Origin: VXYL01 sp965243095
GTDB taxonomy: Bacteria > Pseudomonadota > Gammaproteobacteria > Pseudomonadales > Azotimanducaceae
Direction of reading: 5' to 3'
NCBI GenBank assembly: GCA_965243095.1
Contig: OZ251530.1
Location: forward strand, 1,550,001-1,614,000
DNA length: 64,000 nucleotides
Below are positions 55,333 through 63,437 of the stretch, piece by piece; within the stretch, counting starts at the first letter, position 1; each line of letters opens with the position of its first letter. The notes beneath the pieces were generated by a model. It was not told the DNA's origin and ran no database searches. It saw only the letters and a list, made by a program, of their open reading frames with translations. The position numbers were made by a program, and so were the translations under genes.

Positions 55333-56298
55333 ATGACAGCCGACGCGGTCGATGTCACCGCCCGCCTTGGCCAAGCGTTCGACGCGCTGGCGCAAAACGG
55401 CCGCGCAGCGGTGGGCGAACTCACCCATGCCGAATTGCGCCGCGTGGCCGCCAGCGGGTTGGAGGTGGCGAACGGACAGGTGCGCGTGGGCGACGATGTG
55501 GAGCTGTTGCGGGAAGTGGAAGTGTGTTCGACATTGACGCCGCAGGCCGCCGCTTGGCTCGCCCGCTTGGAGGTCCGCGCCCACTTGCCGAGCACCAACA
55601 CCGCGCTTCTCGAGCGTGCGCAAACTGCGTCCGTGGACGGCCAGGTGCTCACCGCCGAAGTGCAGACCGCCGGCCGCGGCCGCCGCGGGCGCGATTGGCA
55701 CAGCCCGTTCGCGCGCAATCTCGCCGTGTCGCTGGGCGTGGCTTTGCCGCGGCCGGCTGCGGAGGTGGGGGCGTTCAGCCTGGTGGTGGGTTTGGCCGTG
55801 CGCGCAGCGCTCGCGGATGTGGGCTTGCGTGAGGCGCGGTTGAAGTGGCCGAACGACGTGCTGCTCGAAGGCCGCAAACTGGCCGGGATTCTGATCGAAA
55901 TCGGCGGCGCAACGCCGCACGACGCGATCGTTGGCATAGGCGTCAACGTCGGTGGCGGCGCGCAGGTCGCCAGCCGCGTGGATCAACCCGTTGCCGATGT
56001 CACCGAGCGGGTTCGGCCGCCAGTTCGCAACCGATTGCTGGCGGCGATGATCAACCGCTTAGCCGCGGCCAAAGAACGCTTCGCGGCAAGCGGCTTCGCG
56101 TCTTTCGTTGCCGAGTGGGAACGCGCCCATCATCACCAGAACCGCACCGTGACGTTGCTGTTGCCGGGAGACGCGGCACCGGTCACCGGCACTGCCTTGG
56201 GCGTGAATCGCGACGGCGCCCTGCGTTTGGCGACGGTGGAAGGCGAACGTGCGTTCGTGGCCGGCGAGGTGTCGTTGCGTGGTGCGCCAAGCGATTAG
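55333..56298 (+). CDS. birA: Biotin-protein ligase / biotin operon repressor
   Basis: A 321-residue protein that attaches biotin to carboxylases and, through an N-terminal winged helix (about residues 10-60), represses biotin genes. Catalytic biotinyl-AMP loop: AGRGRRGRDWHSPF. KWPNDVLLEGRKLAGILIEI is the second signature. The C-terminal cap is present. The start at 55333 (MTADAVD) is inferred; ATG 55303 is possible. It forms an operon with coaX, 29 bp downstream. Confidence 0.9.
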   Translation: MTADAVDVTARLGQAFDALAQNGRAAVGELTHAELRRVAASGLEVANGQVRVGDDVELLREVEVCSTLTPQAAAWLARLEVRAHLPSTNTALLERAQTASVDGQVLTAEVQTAGRGRRGRDWHSPFARNLAVSLGVALPRPAAEVGAFSLVVGLAVRAALADVGLREARLKWPNDVLLEGRKLAGILIEIGGATPHDAIVGIGVNVGGGAQVASRVDQPVADVTERVRPPVRNRLLAAMINRLAAAKERFAASGFASFVAEWERAHHHQNRTVTLLLPGDAAPVTGTALGVNRDGALRLATVEGERAFVAGEVSLRGAPSD

Positions 56299-56327
56299 CG
56301 CACTGCGGTTCAACAGCCGGTAACTTC

Positions 56328-57017
56328 ATGGCCACGCTGGACATCGACATGGGCAATACGCGCACGAAGTGGCGCTGTGGCGGGGCGACGGGCGCCCTGC
56401 CATCCCCCCAGCTGCCGACGCCCACCAACCGCCCGGATCGAGTGCGCGTGGCCACCGTGTTGCGCAACGAAGGCGCCGTGGCGGAGGAAGCGCGCGAACG
56501 CTTCGGCGTGGCGGCGGAGTTCGCGCAGGTGCAACGCCAGTTCGCCGGGCTGGTGTGCGGCTACCGCGACCTCGCGCGCCTCGGCGTCGACCGTTGGCTC
56601 GCCACCCTCGCCGCTTGGCATGCCGCGCAAGGCGCTTTGGTCGTGGTTTGCGCCGGCACCGCCTGCACGGTGGATTTCGTCACCGCCGACGGCCGCCACC
56701 AAGGCGGCTACATCGCGCCGGGTTTGCGCCTCCTGCGCGAAGTGCTGGCGCAGCGCACCGCGGACATCCACATGGAAGGCGGTGCCCAGCCGAACGCGCT
56801 CGCACCGGGCGTGGACACGCCGAGCGCCGTGTGTACCGGCACAACCGCAATGCTGGTAGGGTATGTCGAAGCCGCCATCGCGGAGTTTCGCCGCCGCCAC
56901 GAGGCGGATGTGTTCGTTACCGGCGGCGACGCGGATGCCTTGCTAGGGCGCTTGTCCGAGCCGCTGCGGCATGTGCCGACGTTGGTGTTGGACGGTTTGG
57001 CCATCGCGTTGCCGTGA
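56328..57017 (+). CDS. coaX: Type III pantothenate kinase
   Basis: A 229-residue kinase for the first step of coenzyme A synthesis. Phosphate loops: LDIDMGNTRTKWR and CAGTACTVDFV, with HQGGYIAPGLRL as the pantothenate region and TGGDADALL near the end. The family is that of Pseudomonas and Bordetella CoaX. ATG 56328 is the only start that leaves the N-terminal phosphate loop intact. It lies between birA and the SPOR gene, as in pseudomonads. Confidence 0.9.
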   Translation: MATLDIDMGNTRTKWRCGGATGALPSPQLPTPTNRPDRVRVATVLRNEGAVAEEARERFGVAAEFAQVQRQFAGLVCGYRDLARLGVDRWLATLAAWHAAQGALVVVCAGTACTVDFVTADGRHQGGYIAPGLRLLREVLAQRTADIHMEGGAQPNALAPGVDTPSAVCTGTTAMLVGYVEAAIAEFRRRHEADVFVTGGDADALLGRLSEPLRHVPTLVLDGLAIALP

Positions 57018-57065
57018 GGCGAACGGCGCCGATGACGGGGAACTGAGGTTGCGACAGCGGAGAGG

Positions 57066-57761
57066 ATGCGGGTGCGGCGATTTCTGATTTTCTTGCTCGT
57101 CCTCTTGATGGTCGCCAACGCGGCGGTGATCGGCGCGTGGTTCTACCGCGACGATCTGCAGGCTGCCGGCGTGTTGCCAGCCGCCGACGTGCCGACGCGC
57201 GCGGACTTCCCCGAAGCCGCGCTGCCGGCGCCGGGCATCGAGCCGGAAGGCGAACCAGCGGTGCCGGAGCTGCTCGCTTGCGTACTGGTTGGCGCTTTCG
57301 AGCAGCGCCAGCCCGCCGTGGCAGCAAGCAATCGTATCGCCGAGCAAGCGGAAGCGGCGAGCGTGCTGGCGGAATCCGTTGCCGGCCAGCCGGACTATCT
57401 GGTTTTCGTGGTGCCCGCCGCCGACACGTCTGCCAAAGACCTCGCGAGCGCATTGCAAGCGCAAGACGTGAGTTCCTTCGCGATACCGAGTGGCGAACGC
57501 GCCGGCAACGTCTCGGTGGGCGTCTTCGGCTCGCAAGAACGTGCCCAAGCGCACCAAACGCGCGTGGCGGGCCTAGGCTACGACGCGCGCATGGCCACCA
57601 TCGAGCGCAAACGGTCGGTGTACCGCGTGCGGGCGCAGAATGTGCCACCGGCGGCGTTGGGTGATCTCCCCCACGAACCCTGTGGCGACGATGGCGACGA
57701 GCCTGACACTGCGCCATCGGAAGACGTAGCGCCGCTTGCGGACAATCCGCCAGCGCAATAG
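57066..57761 (+). CDS. SPOR-domain membrane protein
   Basis: A 231-residue protein with an N-terminal membrane helix (RFLIFLLVLLMVANAAVIGAW), a Pro-rich linker, and a C-terminal half with two SPOR-like beta-alpha motifs (LLACVLVGAFEQRQPAVAAS; NVSVGVFGSQERAQAHQTRV followed by YRVRA). SPOR domains bind denuded peptidoglycan at the division site. The same gene occurs after coaX in Pseudomonas. An acidic tail ends the protein 40 bp before tRNA-Thr. Confidence 0.82.
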   Translation: MRVRRFLIFLLVLLMVANAAVIGAWFYRDDLQAAGVLPAADVPTRADFPEAALPAPGIEPEGEPAVPELLACVLVGAFEQRQPAVAASNRIAEQAEAASVLAESVAGQPDYLVFVVPAADTSAKDLASALQAQDVSSFAIPSGERAGNVSVGVFGSQERAQAHQTRVAGLGYDARMATIERKRSVYRVRAQNVPPAALGDLPHEPCGDDGDEPDTAPSEDVAPLADNPPAQ

Positions 57762-57801
57762 GATCGCCGATAACAACACGTTGCCGCGCACCGGCCAAAC
57801 C

Positions 57802-57877
57802 GCCACCATAGCTCAGACGGCAGAGCAGCTCCCTTGTAAGGAGAAGGTCCGGGGTTCGATGCCTCGTGGTGGCACCA
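57802..57877 (+). tRNA. tRNA-Thr (anticodon TGT)
   Basis: 76 nt. Seven-base acceptor stem GCCACCA/TGGTGGC, encoded CCA end, anticodon loop CTTGTAA with TGT at 57835-57837, T-loop GGTTCGATG. It corresponds to thrU, first of the thrU-tyrU-glyT-thrT cluster of enterobacteria. Confidence 0.95.
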
Positions 57878-58034
57878 GATTCGAGCGCAGCGCGAAGGCG
57901 GCCGGGCGCTACGGCTTTCTTGGCGCAAAACGAACCCGAATGCCGGCAAAGCCGCGCGGCCTCTGCCGGTATGCTTATTGTAACTACTTGAATATAAACA
58001 GTTTATTGATGTTGCCACGCAGCAAAAAAAGTCG

Positions 58035-58063
58035 TTGACATCGCCCCGGCATGGGCGCATAGT
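58035..58063 (+). promoter_or_regulatory. Promoter of the tRNA-Tyr-Gly-Thr-tuf unit
   Basis: Perfect TTGACA at 58035, 17-base spacer, CATAGT at 58058. A poly-A stretch lies upstream like an UP element, and a GC-rich discriminator follows, as in stringently controlled stable-RNA promoters. The start of tRNA-Tyr is 28 bp downstream. The gap 57878-58090 holds no gene. Confidence 0.7.
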
Positions 58064-58090
58064 TGCGCGTCCACTCATGTTGCGATTGCA

Positions 58091-58175
58091 GGAGGGGTTC
58101 CCGAGCGGTCAAAGGGATCAGACTGTAAATCTGACGGCTACGCCTTCGTAGGTTCGAATCCTACCCCCTCCACCA
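58091..58175 (+). tRNA. tRNA-Tyr (anticodon GTA)
   Basis: 85 nt with the long variable arm of class II tRNAs. Acceptor GGAGGGG with the complementary CCCCTCC, encoded CCA, anticodon GTA at 58125-58127. Confidence 0.95.
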
Positions 58176-58334
58176 AGACGGGGCGGGTGGGGCTCTGCGA
58201 AGGTGTCGCGGCAGGCGAATGGCGTGTACGCGGGCTTGCGGCGCGAAGCCGCGGGCGTGTATGCGCGTTTTCGCGTGAGTGCGGGGCAGCGGACAGCGGA
58301 GGAAGCGCGGAGGTAAGCAGGGCAGGCGGGGCAA

Positions 58335-58408
58335 GCGGGTATAGTTCAGCGGTAGAACCTCAGCCTTCCAAGCTGAAGACGCGGGTTCAACTCCCGCTAC
58401 CCGCTCCA
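58335..58408 (+). tRNA. tRNA-Gly (anticodon TCC)
   Basis: 74 nt. Acceptor GCGGGTA/TACCCGC, loop CTTCCAA with TCC at 58367-58369, encoded CCA. It is 160 bp after tRNA-Tyr, in a gap with no gene. Confidence 0.95.
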
Positions 58409-58429
58409 AACCGTCGGCCGCTTGAACAG

Positions 58430-58505
58430 GCTCACATAGCTCAGTTGGTAGAGCACTTCCTTGGTAAGGAAGAGGCCATCGGTTCGAGTCCGATTGTGAG
58501 CACCA
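58430..58505 (+). tRNA. tRNA-Thr (anticodon GGT)
   Basis: 76 nt. Acceptor GCTCACA/TGTGAGC, loop TTGGTAA with GGT at 58463-58465, encoded CCA. It lies directly upstream of the tuf leader, like thrT-tufB. Confidence 0.95.
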
Positions 58506-58595
58506 ACAGAGGCCAACGCGGGGCAACAAGGGCCAACGGGAAGACACGGGAACGAGGTAGTGGCAACGTGGCTGGCGAGCGGCGCAGGACCGGTC

Positions 58596-58617
58596 GCGGG
58601 TGCTTCTTCGCACCCGC
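58596..58617 (+). promoter_or_regulatory. Stem-loop in the tRNA-tuf leader
   Basis: Perfect 8-bp stem GCGGGTGC/GCACCCGC with loop TTCTTC, in the 267-bp gap between tRNA-Thr and tuf. No U run follows, so it may be a processing or attenuation structure rather than a terminator. Confidence 0.5.
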
Positions 58618-58772
58618 AGGTTGACAGTCGCTAAGCCGCCGAGGCGGAAACACGGCGCCAAGCCCCGCAAGGGCGGCGCATGACACGGGAAACATGGGCG
58701 CCAAAGGCAGACGGCCTTGGCCACCATGCGAGCTTGAACAGCAAGACGAAGTAGAGAGGAGACGGTCGCGAC

Positions 58773-59969
58773 ATGGCCAAGGAGAAGTTCGAACGCACCA
58801 AGCCGCACATCAACGTCGGCACCATCGGGCATGTGGACCACGGCAAGACCACCTTGACCGCGGCCATGACCAAGATCTGCGCCGCGCGCCAAGGCGGCGA
58901 GGTCAAAGAGTTCGACGAGATCGACAACGCGCCGGAGGAGCGCGAACGCGGCATCACCATCGCCACCACCCACGTCGAGTACGAAAGCCCGGCGCGCCAC
59001 TACGCGCACGTGGACTGCCCGGGCCACGCGGACTACGTGAAGAACATGATCACCGGCGCCGCGCAGATGGACGGCGCCATTCTGGTGGTCTCCGCGGTGG
59101 ACGGCCCCATGCCGCAAACCCGCGAGCACGTCCTGCTGGCGCGGCAGGTGGGCGTGCCGCGCATCGTCGTGTACATCAACAAGGTCGATCAGCTGGACGA
59201 GGAAGAGCGCGACGAGTTCGTGGAGCTGGTCACGCTGGACGTGCAGGAGATCCTCGAACAGTACGAGTTCTCGGACGATACGCCGATCGTCGTCGGCAGC
59301 GCCTTGAAGGCGTTGGAGGGCGACACCTCCGAGGTCGCCGAAGGCAGCGTCCTCAAGCTGGTCGAAACGCTGGACGAGTTCATTCCCGAACCCGAGCGCC
59401 CGGTGGACAAGGACTTCCTCATGCCCATCGAGGACGTCTTCACCATCCAAGGGCGCGGCACGGTGGTCACCGGCCGCGTCGACCGCGGCGTCGTCAAGGT
59501 CGGCGACGAAGTGCAGATCATCGGCATCCGCGACACCCAAACCACCACCTGCACCGGCGTGGAGATGTTCCGCAAGTTGCTCGACGAAGGGCGCGCCGGC
59601 GAGAACATCGGCGTGCTCCTGCGCGGCACCAAACGCGAAGACGTGGAGCGCGGCCAAGTGCTGGCCGTGCCCGGCAGCATCACGCCGCACACCCGTTTCG
59701 AGGCCGAGGTGTACGTCCTGTCGAAAGACGAAGGCGGCCGCCACACGCCGTTCTTCAAGGGCTATCGGCCGCAGTTCTACTTCCGCACCACGGACGTGAC
59801 CGGCACGGTGGACTTGCCGGCGGACGTGGAAATGGTCATGCCCGGCGACAACATCAACATGGAAGTCGCCTTGATCAATCCCATCGCCATGGACGACGGC
59901 TTGCGCTTCGCCATCCGCGAAGGGTCGCGCACCGTAGGCGCCGGCGTGGTCACCAAGGTGCTCGAATAG
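58773..59969 (+). CDS. tuf: Elongation factor Tu
   Basis: A 398-residue GTPase delivering aminoacyl-tRNA to the ribosome. G1 GHVDHGKTT, G2 region RGITIATTHVEYE, G3 DCPGHADY, G4 NKVD, G5 GSALKAL, and complete domains 2 and 3 to VVTKVLE. Ribosome binding site GAGAGGAG. It is flanked by tRNA-Thr upstream and tRNA-Trp downstream as in other gammaproteobacteria. A second copy near rpsG/fusA is likely elsewhere. Confidence 0.97.
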   Translation: MAKEKFERTKPHINVGTIGHVDHGKTTLTAAMTKICAARQGGEVKEFDEIDNAPEERERGITIATTHVEYESPARHYAHVDCPGHADYVKNMITGAAQMDGAILVVSAVDGPMPQTREHVLLARQVGVPRIVVYINKVDQLDEEERDEFVELVTLDVQEILEQYEFSDDTPIVVGSALKALEGDTSEVAEGSVLKLVETLDEFIPEPERPVDKDFLMPIEDVFTIQGRGTVVTGRVDRGVVKVGDEVQIIGIRDTQTTTCTGVEMFRKLLDEGRAGENIGVLLRGTKREDVERGQVLAVPGSITPHTRFEAEVYVLSKDEGGRHTPFFKGYRPQFYFRTTDVTGTVDLPADVEMVMPGDNINMEVALINPIAMDDGLRFAIREGSRTVGAGVVTKVLE

Positions 59970-60014
59970 GCGGCGCGAGCGTAGGGCAGAAGGCGGCAAG
60001 CCGCAGCGAACGAA

Positions 60015-60090
<76 letters not shown>

Positions 60091-60174
60091 AACGGCGGAC
60101 GAGCGCGGGCGGCACAGCCAGCCCGCGACGACGGACTTACAGGAAACGGGAAGCAACGCGATGGAGGCGGGACG

Positions 60175-60513
60175 ATAGGCGATTGGCTGAAGTGGGCAGT
60201 CGTGTTGGCGCTGCTCGCCGGCGGCGTGGCGGGCAATTGGTACTTCCAAGACGTGTCCTTGCTTGTCCGCGCCCTGGGGTTGGTGGCAGCGGCGCTGGTG
60301 GCGGGTTTCGTGGCGTACACCACGGAGCGCGGTCATCGCGTGTGGAGTCTCGCCCGCGAAGCGCGCGCCGAGATTCGCCGCGTGGTGTGGCCAACGCGCC
60401 AGCAGACCACGCAGACCACCGGCATCGTGCTCGTGCTCATTCTCGTGTTCTCGTTGATCCTGTGGGGGCTGGATTCGCTGTTGAGTTGGATGGTGCAGGG
60501 AGTGATCGGATAG
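60175..60513 (+). CDS. secE: Preprotein translocase subunit SecE, apparently with an ATA start
   Basis: About 112 residues: two N-terminal membrane helices, then SLAREARAEIRRVVWPTRQQTTQTT, the SecE signature, and a C-terminal helix ending SWMVQGVIG. SecE is the essential clamp of SecYEG. The coding frame has no ATG, GTG or TTG between the tRNA-Trp gene and the conserved region. An ATA at 60175 follows GGAGG with a 7-base spacer and is the best initiation site. An ATG at 60161 is in another frame and hits a stop after five codons. A sequencing indel is the alternative. The end is 2 bp before nusG. Confidence 0.8.
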   Translation: MGDWLKWAVVLALLAGGVAGNWYFQDVSLLVRALGLVAAALVAGFVAYTTERGHRVWSLAREARAEIRRVVWPTRQQTTQTTGIVLVLILVFSLILWGLDSLLSWMVQGVIG

Positions 60514-60515
60514 CC

Positions 60516-61043
60516 ATGCGTTGGTACGTCGTACACGCCTACTCGGGTTTCGAGAAAGCCGTCATGCGCTCGCTCAACGAGCGCATCGCGCTGTCCACGG
60601 TGAAGGAGCACTTCGGCAAAGTGCTGGTGCCCACCGAGGAAGTGGTGGAGATGCGCGCCGGCAAGAAGCGCCGCAGCGAGCGCAAGTTCTTCCCCGGCTA
60701 TGTGCTCGTCCACATGAACCTCAACGACGACACTTGGCACTTGGTGAAGGACACGCCGCGGGTGATGGGATTCATCGGCGGCAAGGCGGAGGCGCCGGCG
60801 CCGCTCTCGCAGAAGGACGCCGACGCCATCCTGGCGCGGGTGAAGGAAGGCAGCAAGAAAGCCACGCCGAAGACGGTGTTCGAGCCCGGCGAGCTGGTGC
60901 GCGTCATCGACGGCCCGTTCAACGACTTCAACGGCGTGGTGGAAGAGGTCAACTACGAGAAGAGCCGCATGACCGTGGCCGTGACGATATTCGGCCGCTC
61001 CACGCCGGTGGAACTGGATTTCTCGCAAGTGGAAAAAGGCTAA
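60516..61043 (+). CDS. nusG: Transcription antitermination factor NusG
   Basis: A 175-residue factor joining RNA polymerase, Rho and ribosome. NGN domain: MRWYVVHAYSGFEKAV, KKRRSERKFFPGYVLVHM. KOW domain: FEPGELVRVIDGPFNDFNGVVEEV and MTVAVTIFGRSTPVELDFSQVE. The start follows GGAGTGATC. The last 75 bp recur as a near-copy immediately downstream. Confidence 0.96.
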   Translation: MRWYVVHAYSGFEKAVMRSLNERIALSTVKEHFGKVLVPTEEVVEMRAGKKRRSERKFFPGYVLVHMNLNDDTWHLVKDTPRVMGFIGGKAEAPAPLSQKDADAILARVKEGSKKATPKTVFEPGELVRVIDGPFNDFNGVVEEVNYEKSRMTVAVTIFGRSTPVELDFSQVEKG

Positions 61044-61126
61044 AGCACATGATGACCGTCGCCGTCACGACATTCGGCCGTTCCACGCCGGCGGAACCGG
61101 GCTTCTCGCAAGTGGGAGAGAGCTAA
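60969..61126 (+). repeat. Tandem partial duplication of the nusG 3' end
   Basis: Unit 1 is the last 25 codons of nusG (60969-61043). Unit 2 (61052-61126) is the same length and about 84% identical by eye, including its own TAA stop, and could encode a 25-residue peptide from ATG 61049 (MMTVAVTTFGRSTPAEPG...). Each unit is followed 4-5 bases later by an ATG (61049, then 61131 of rplK). Unit 2 supplies the GGGAGAGAG ahead of rplK. Confidence 0.85.
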
Positions 61127-61130
61127 GCGC

Positions 61131-61586
61131 ATGGCAAGAGGGCCCGTGGCGAAGAAGGTCGCCGCCAACATCAAGCTGCAAGTGCCCGCCGGGCAGGCCA
61201 ACCCGAGCCCGCCGGTCGGCCCCGCGCTCGGGCAGCACGGCGTGAACATCATGGAGTTCTGCAAGGCGTTCAACGCGCAAACGCAGAACCAGGAAGCGGG
61301 CCTGCCGCTGCCGGTGGTGATCACCGTGTACGCCGACCGCTCCTTCTCCTTCGTCACCAAGACGCCGCCGGCGTCGGTGCTGCTGCGCAAGGCGGCCAAC
61401 ATCGAAAAGGGCTCCGGCACGCCGAACACGGACAAGAAGGGCAAAATCACCCGGGCGCAGCTGGAGGAGATCGCCAAGCTGAAAATGCCCGATCTCACCG
61501 CCGCGAACTTGGAATCCGCGCTGCGCACCATCGCCGGCAGCGCCCGCAGCGCCGGCATCGAAGTGGATTGGGACGCGGCCGCGTAG
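61131..61586 (+). CDS. rplK: 50S ribosomal protein L11
   Basis: 151 residues; a little longer than the usual 142. KLQVPAGQANPSPPVGPALGQHGVNIMEFCKAFN is the thiostrepton-binding N-terminal domain, and IAKLKMPDLTAANLESALRTIAGSARSAGI the rRNA-binding C-terminal domain. It binds 23S rRNA at the GTPase centre and helps RelA sense stalled ribosomes. Confidence 0.96.
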   Translation: MARGPVAKKVAANIKLQVPAGQANPSPPVGPALGQHGVNIMEFCKAFNAQTQNQEAGLPLPVVITVYADRSFSFVTKTPPASVLLRKAANIEKGSGTPNTDKKGKITRAQLEEIAKLKMPDLTAANLESALRTIAGSARSAGIEVDWDAAA

Positions 61587-61603
61587 CCGGGAGCTCGCTC
61601 GAA

Positions 61604-62305
61604 ATGGCAAAACCCAGCAAGCGCATGCGCGCCATCGCCGAGAAGGTGGACCGCGCCAAAACCTACCCGGTGGAGGAAGCGGTCACGCTGCTCAAGGACG
61701 TGTCGCGCGCCGGCTTCCAAGAGTCCGTCGATGTGGCGGTGAACTTGGGCGTGGACCCGCGCAGGTCCGAGCAGACCGTGCGCGGCGCCACCACGCTGCC
61801 GCACGGTTCCGGCAAGACGGTGCGCGTCGCCGTGTTCGCGCAAGGCGAGGCCGCCGAAGACGCCGAGGCCGCCGGCGCGGACGTTGTTGGCCTAGAGGAC
61901 TTGGCCGAGCGCGTGAAAGGCGGCGAGACCAACTTCGACGTGGTGATCGCCAGCCCGGACGCCATGCGCGTGGTGGGCGCGCTCGGACGCATTCTCGGCC
62001 CGCGCGGGCTGATGCCGAATCCCCGCACCGGCACGGTGACCGCGGAGGTCGGCACCGCCGTGGAGAAGGCCAAAGCCGGCCAGGTGCAGTTCCGCACGGA
62101 TCGTTCCGGCATCGTCCACGGCAGCGTCGGCACCACGGGCTTCGAGCCGTGGCGCGTGCGCGAGAACGTCCAAGCGCTGATCGAAGACCTCAAGAAGGCC
62201 AAACCGGCCACGGCCAAAGGCCAATACGTGAAGAAAATCACCTTGTCCACGACGATGGGGCCGGGGCTGCGCATCGACGAAGCCTCGCTGGCCGCGGCGG
62301 AGTAG
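61604..62305 (+). CDS. rplA: 50S ribosomal protein L1
   Basis: 233 residues, normal length. Conserved: KTYPVEEAVTLLKDVS, TTLPHGSGKTVRVAVFAQG, LGRILGPRGLMPNPRTGTVT. It forms the L1 stalk and in other bacteria represses its own rplK-rplA message. ATG 61604, 17 bp after rplK, with GGGAG upstream. Confidence 0.96.
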   Translation: MAKPSKRMRAIAEKVDRAKTYPVEEAVTLLKDVSRAGFQESVDVAVNLGVDPRRSEQTVRGATTLPHGSGKTVRVAVFAQGEAAEDAEAAGADVVGLEDLAERVKGGETNFDVVIASPDAMRVVGALGRILGPRGLMPNPRTGTVTAEVGTAVEKAKAGQVQFRTDRSGIVHGSVGTTGFEPWRVRENVQALIEDLKKAKPATAKGQYVKKITLSTTMGPGLRIDEASLAAAE

Positions 62306-62309
62306 CCAA

Positions 62310-62840
62310 GTGGCATTGCGACTGGAACAGAAACAGGCGATCGTCGCCGAGGTGCGCGACGCCACCAGCGATGCGCTGTCCGCCGTGCTGGCGGATTACC
62401 GCGGCATCGGCGTGGTGGAGTTGACGGACTTGCGCCGGCAAGCCCGGGAATCCGGCGTGTATCTGCGCGTGGTGCGCAACACGTTGCTGCGGCGCGCGGT
62501 GGCCGGCACGGAATACGAATGTCTCGCCGAGGCCGCGGAAGGCCCGACGATGCTGGCGCTCTCGAAAGAGGATCCGGGCGCCGCGGCGCGGTTGCTCAAG
62601 GACGCCTCCACGCAATTCGAGACGTTGGCGGTGAAAGCCCTGTCGGTGGGCGGCCAACTCTTCGGCGCGGACGAAATCGATCGGCTGGCGACGCTGCCGA
62701 CCCGGGAGCAGGCCATCGCCCAAGTCATGGCGGTGCTCAAAGGCCCGGTGGCGAAGTTGGCCAGAACCCTTCACGAAGTGCCGGCGAAGTTGGCGCGGCA
62801 GTTGGCGGCGATTCGCGACCAGAAGGCCGCAGCAACCTGA
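62310..62840 (+). CDS. rplJ: 50S ribosomal protein L10
   Basis: 176 residues; the base of the L12 stalk. ADYRGIGVVELTDLRRQAR and YLRVVRNTLLRRA are the rRNA-binding part, and the C-terminal helix binds L7/L12 dimers. A GTG start follows the rplA stop by 4 bp, so the usual long rplJ leader of E. coli is absent here and coupling to rplA is likely. Confidence 0.95.
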   Translation: MALRLEQKQAIVAEVRDATSDALSAVLADYRGIGVVELTDLRRQARESGVYLRVVRNTLLRRAVAGTEYECLAEAAEGPTMLALSKEDPGAAARLLKDASTQFETLAVKALSVGGQLFGADEIDRLATLPTREQAIAQVMAVLKGPVAKLARTLHEVPAKLARQLAAIRDQKAAAT

Positions 62841-62881
62841 ACTGCCGAGCAGGCAACCAAGCGTAGATTGAGGAGACCACA

Positions 62882-63262
62882 ATGGCCCTGTCCAAAGACG
62901 ACATTTTGCAAGCGATCGCCGACATGAGCGTCATGGAGGTCGTGGATCTCGTCAGCGCCATGGAGGAGCGCTTCGGCGTCACCGCCGCGGCCACTGTGGC
63001 GGCCGCGCCGGCGGCAAGCCAAGACGACGAGAACGGCGCCGCCGAGGAGCAAACGGAGTTCACCGTGGTGCTTTCCGGCGTCGGCGAAAAGAAGGTCAAC
63101 ACCATCAAGGCCGTGCGCGCCGTCACCGGCTTGGGGCTGAAGGAAGCCAAGGCGCTGGTGGACGAGGCCCCTTCGCAGTTGAAGGAAGGCGTGGACAAGG
63201 CCGAATCGGAGGAAATCAAGAAGAAGCTGGAAGAAGCGGGCGCGACGGTCGAAATCAAGTAG
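62882..63262 (+). CDS. rplL: 50S ribosomal protein L7/L12
   Basis: 126 residues, normal length. N-terminal dimer domain (DDILQAIADMSVMEVVDLVSAMEERFGV), flexible Ala-rich hinge, and C-terminal factor-binding domain (KVNTIKAVRAVTGLGLKEAKALVDEAP). It recruits translational GTPases. GAGGAG binding site before ATG 62882. Confidence 0.96.
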   Translation: MALSKDDILQAIADMSVMEVVDLVSAMEERFGVTAAATVAAAPAASQDDENGAAEEQTEFTVVLSGVGEKKVNTIKAVRAVTGLGLKEAKALVDEAPSQLKEGVDKAESEEIKKKLEEAGATVEIK

Positions 63263-63318
63263 CCGACCGCACGCGCGAGTGGACACACCACGCTTGGCAT
63301 TGGCCGGCCAACGGCGCA

Positions 63319-63346
63319 GCGCGACCGTCGCGTTGCCCGGTCGCGC
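63319..63346 (+). promoter_or_regulatory. rplL-rpoB intergenic stem-loop
   Basis: Perfect 9-bp stem GCGCGACCG/CGGTCGCGC with a 10-base loop in the 175-bp gap, where E. coli has its attenuator and RNase III site. A second stem AAGGGCG/CGCCCTT follows at 63379-63401. No T run is present, so partial termination or processing is inferred. Confidence 0.55.
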
Positions 63347-63437
63347 GCCACGGGTGGTGGTTAGAGCAAGGTTTGCCTAAGGGCGTTCGCCGCCCGCCCT
63401 TGGCGACCGAGACGCACGCAACGAGGACCGCAATTCG

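Noticed and set aside
57878..58034. A rho-independent terminator after tRNA-Thr(TGT)
   Set aside because: GC-rich dyads (CCGGCA/TGCCGG with an inner GCCGCGCGGC) exist but no T run follows, so a terminator cannot be claimed.
60161..60178. ATG 60161 as the start of secE
   Set aside because: Wrong frame; it meets a stop after five codons.
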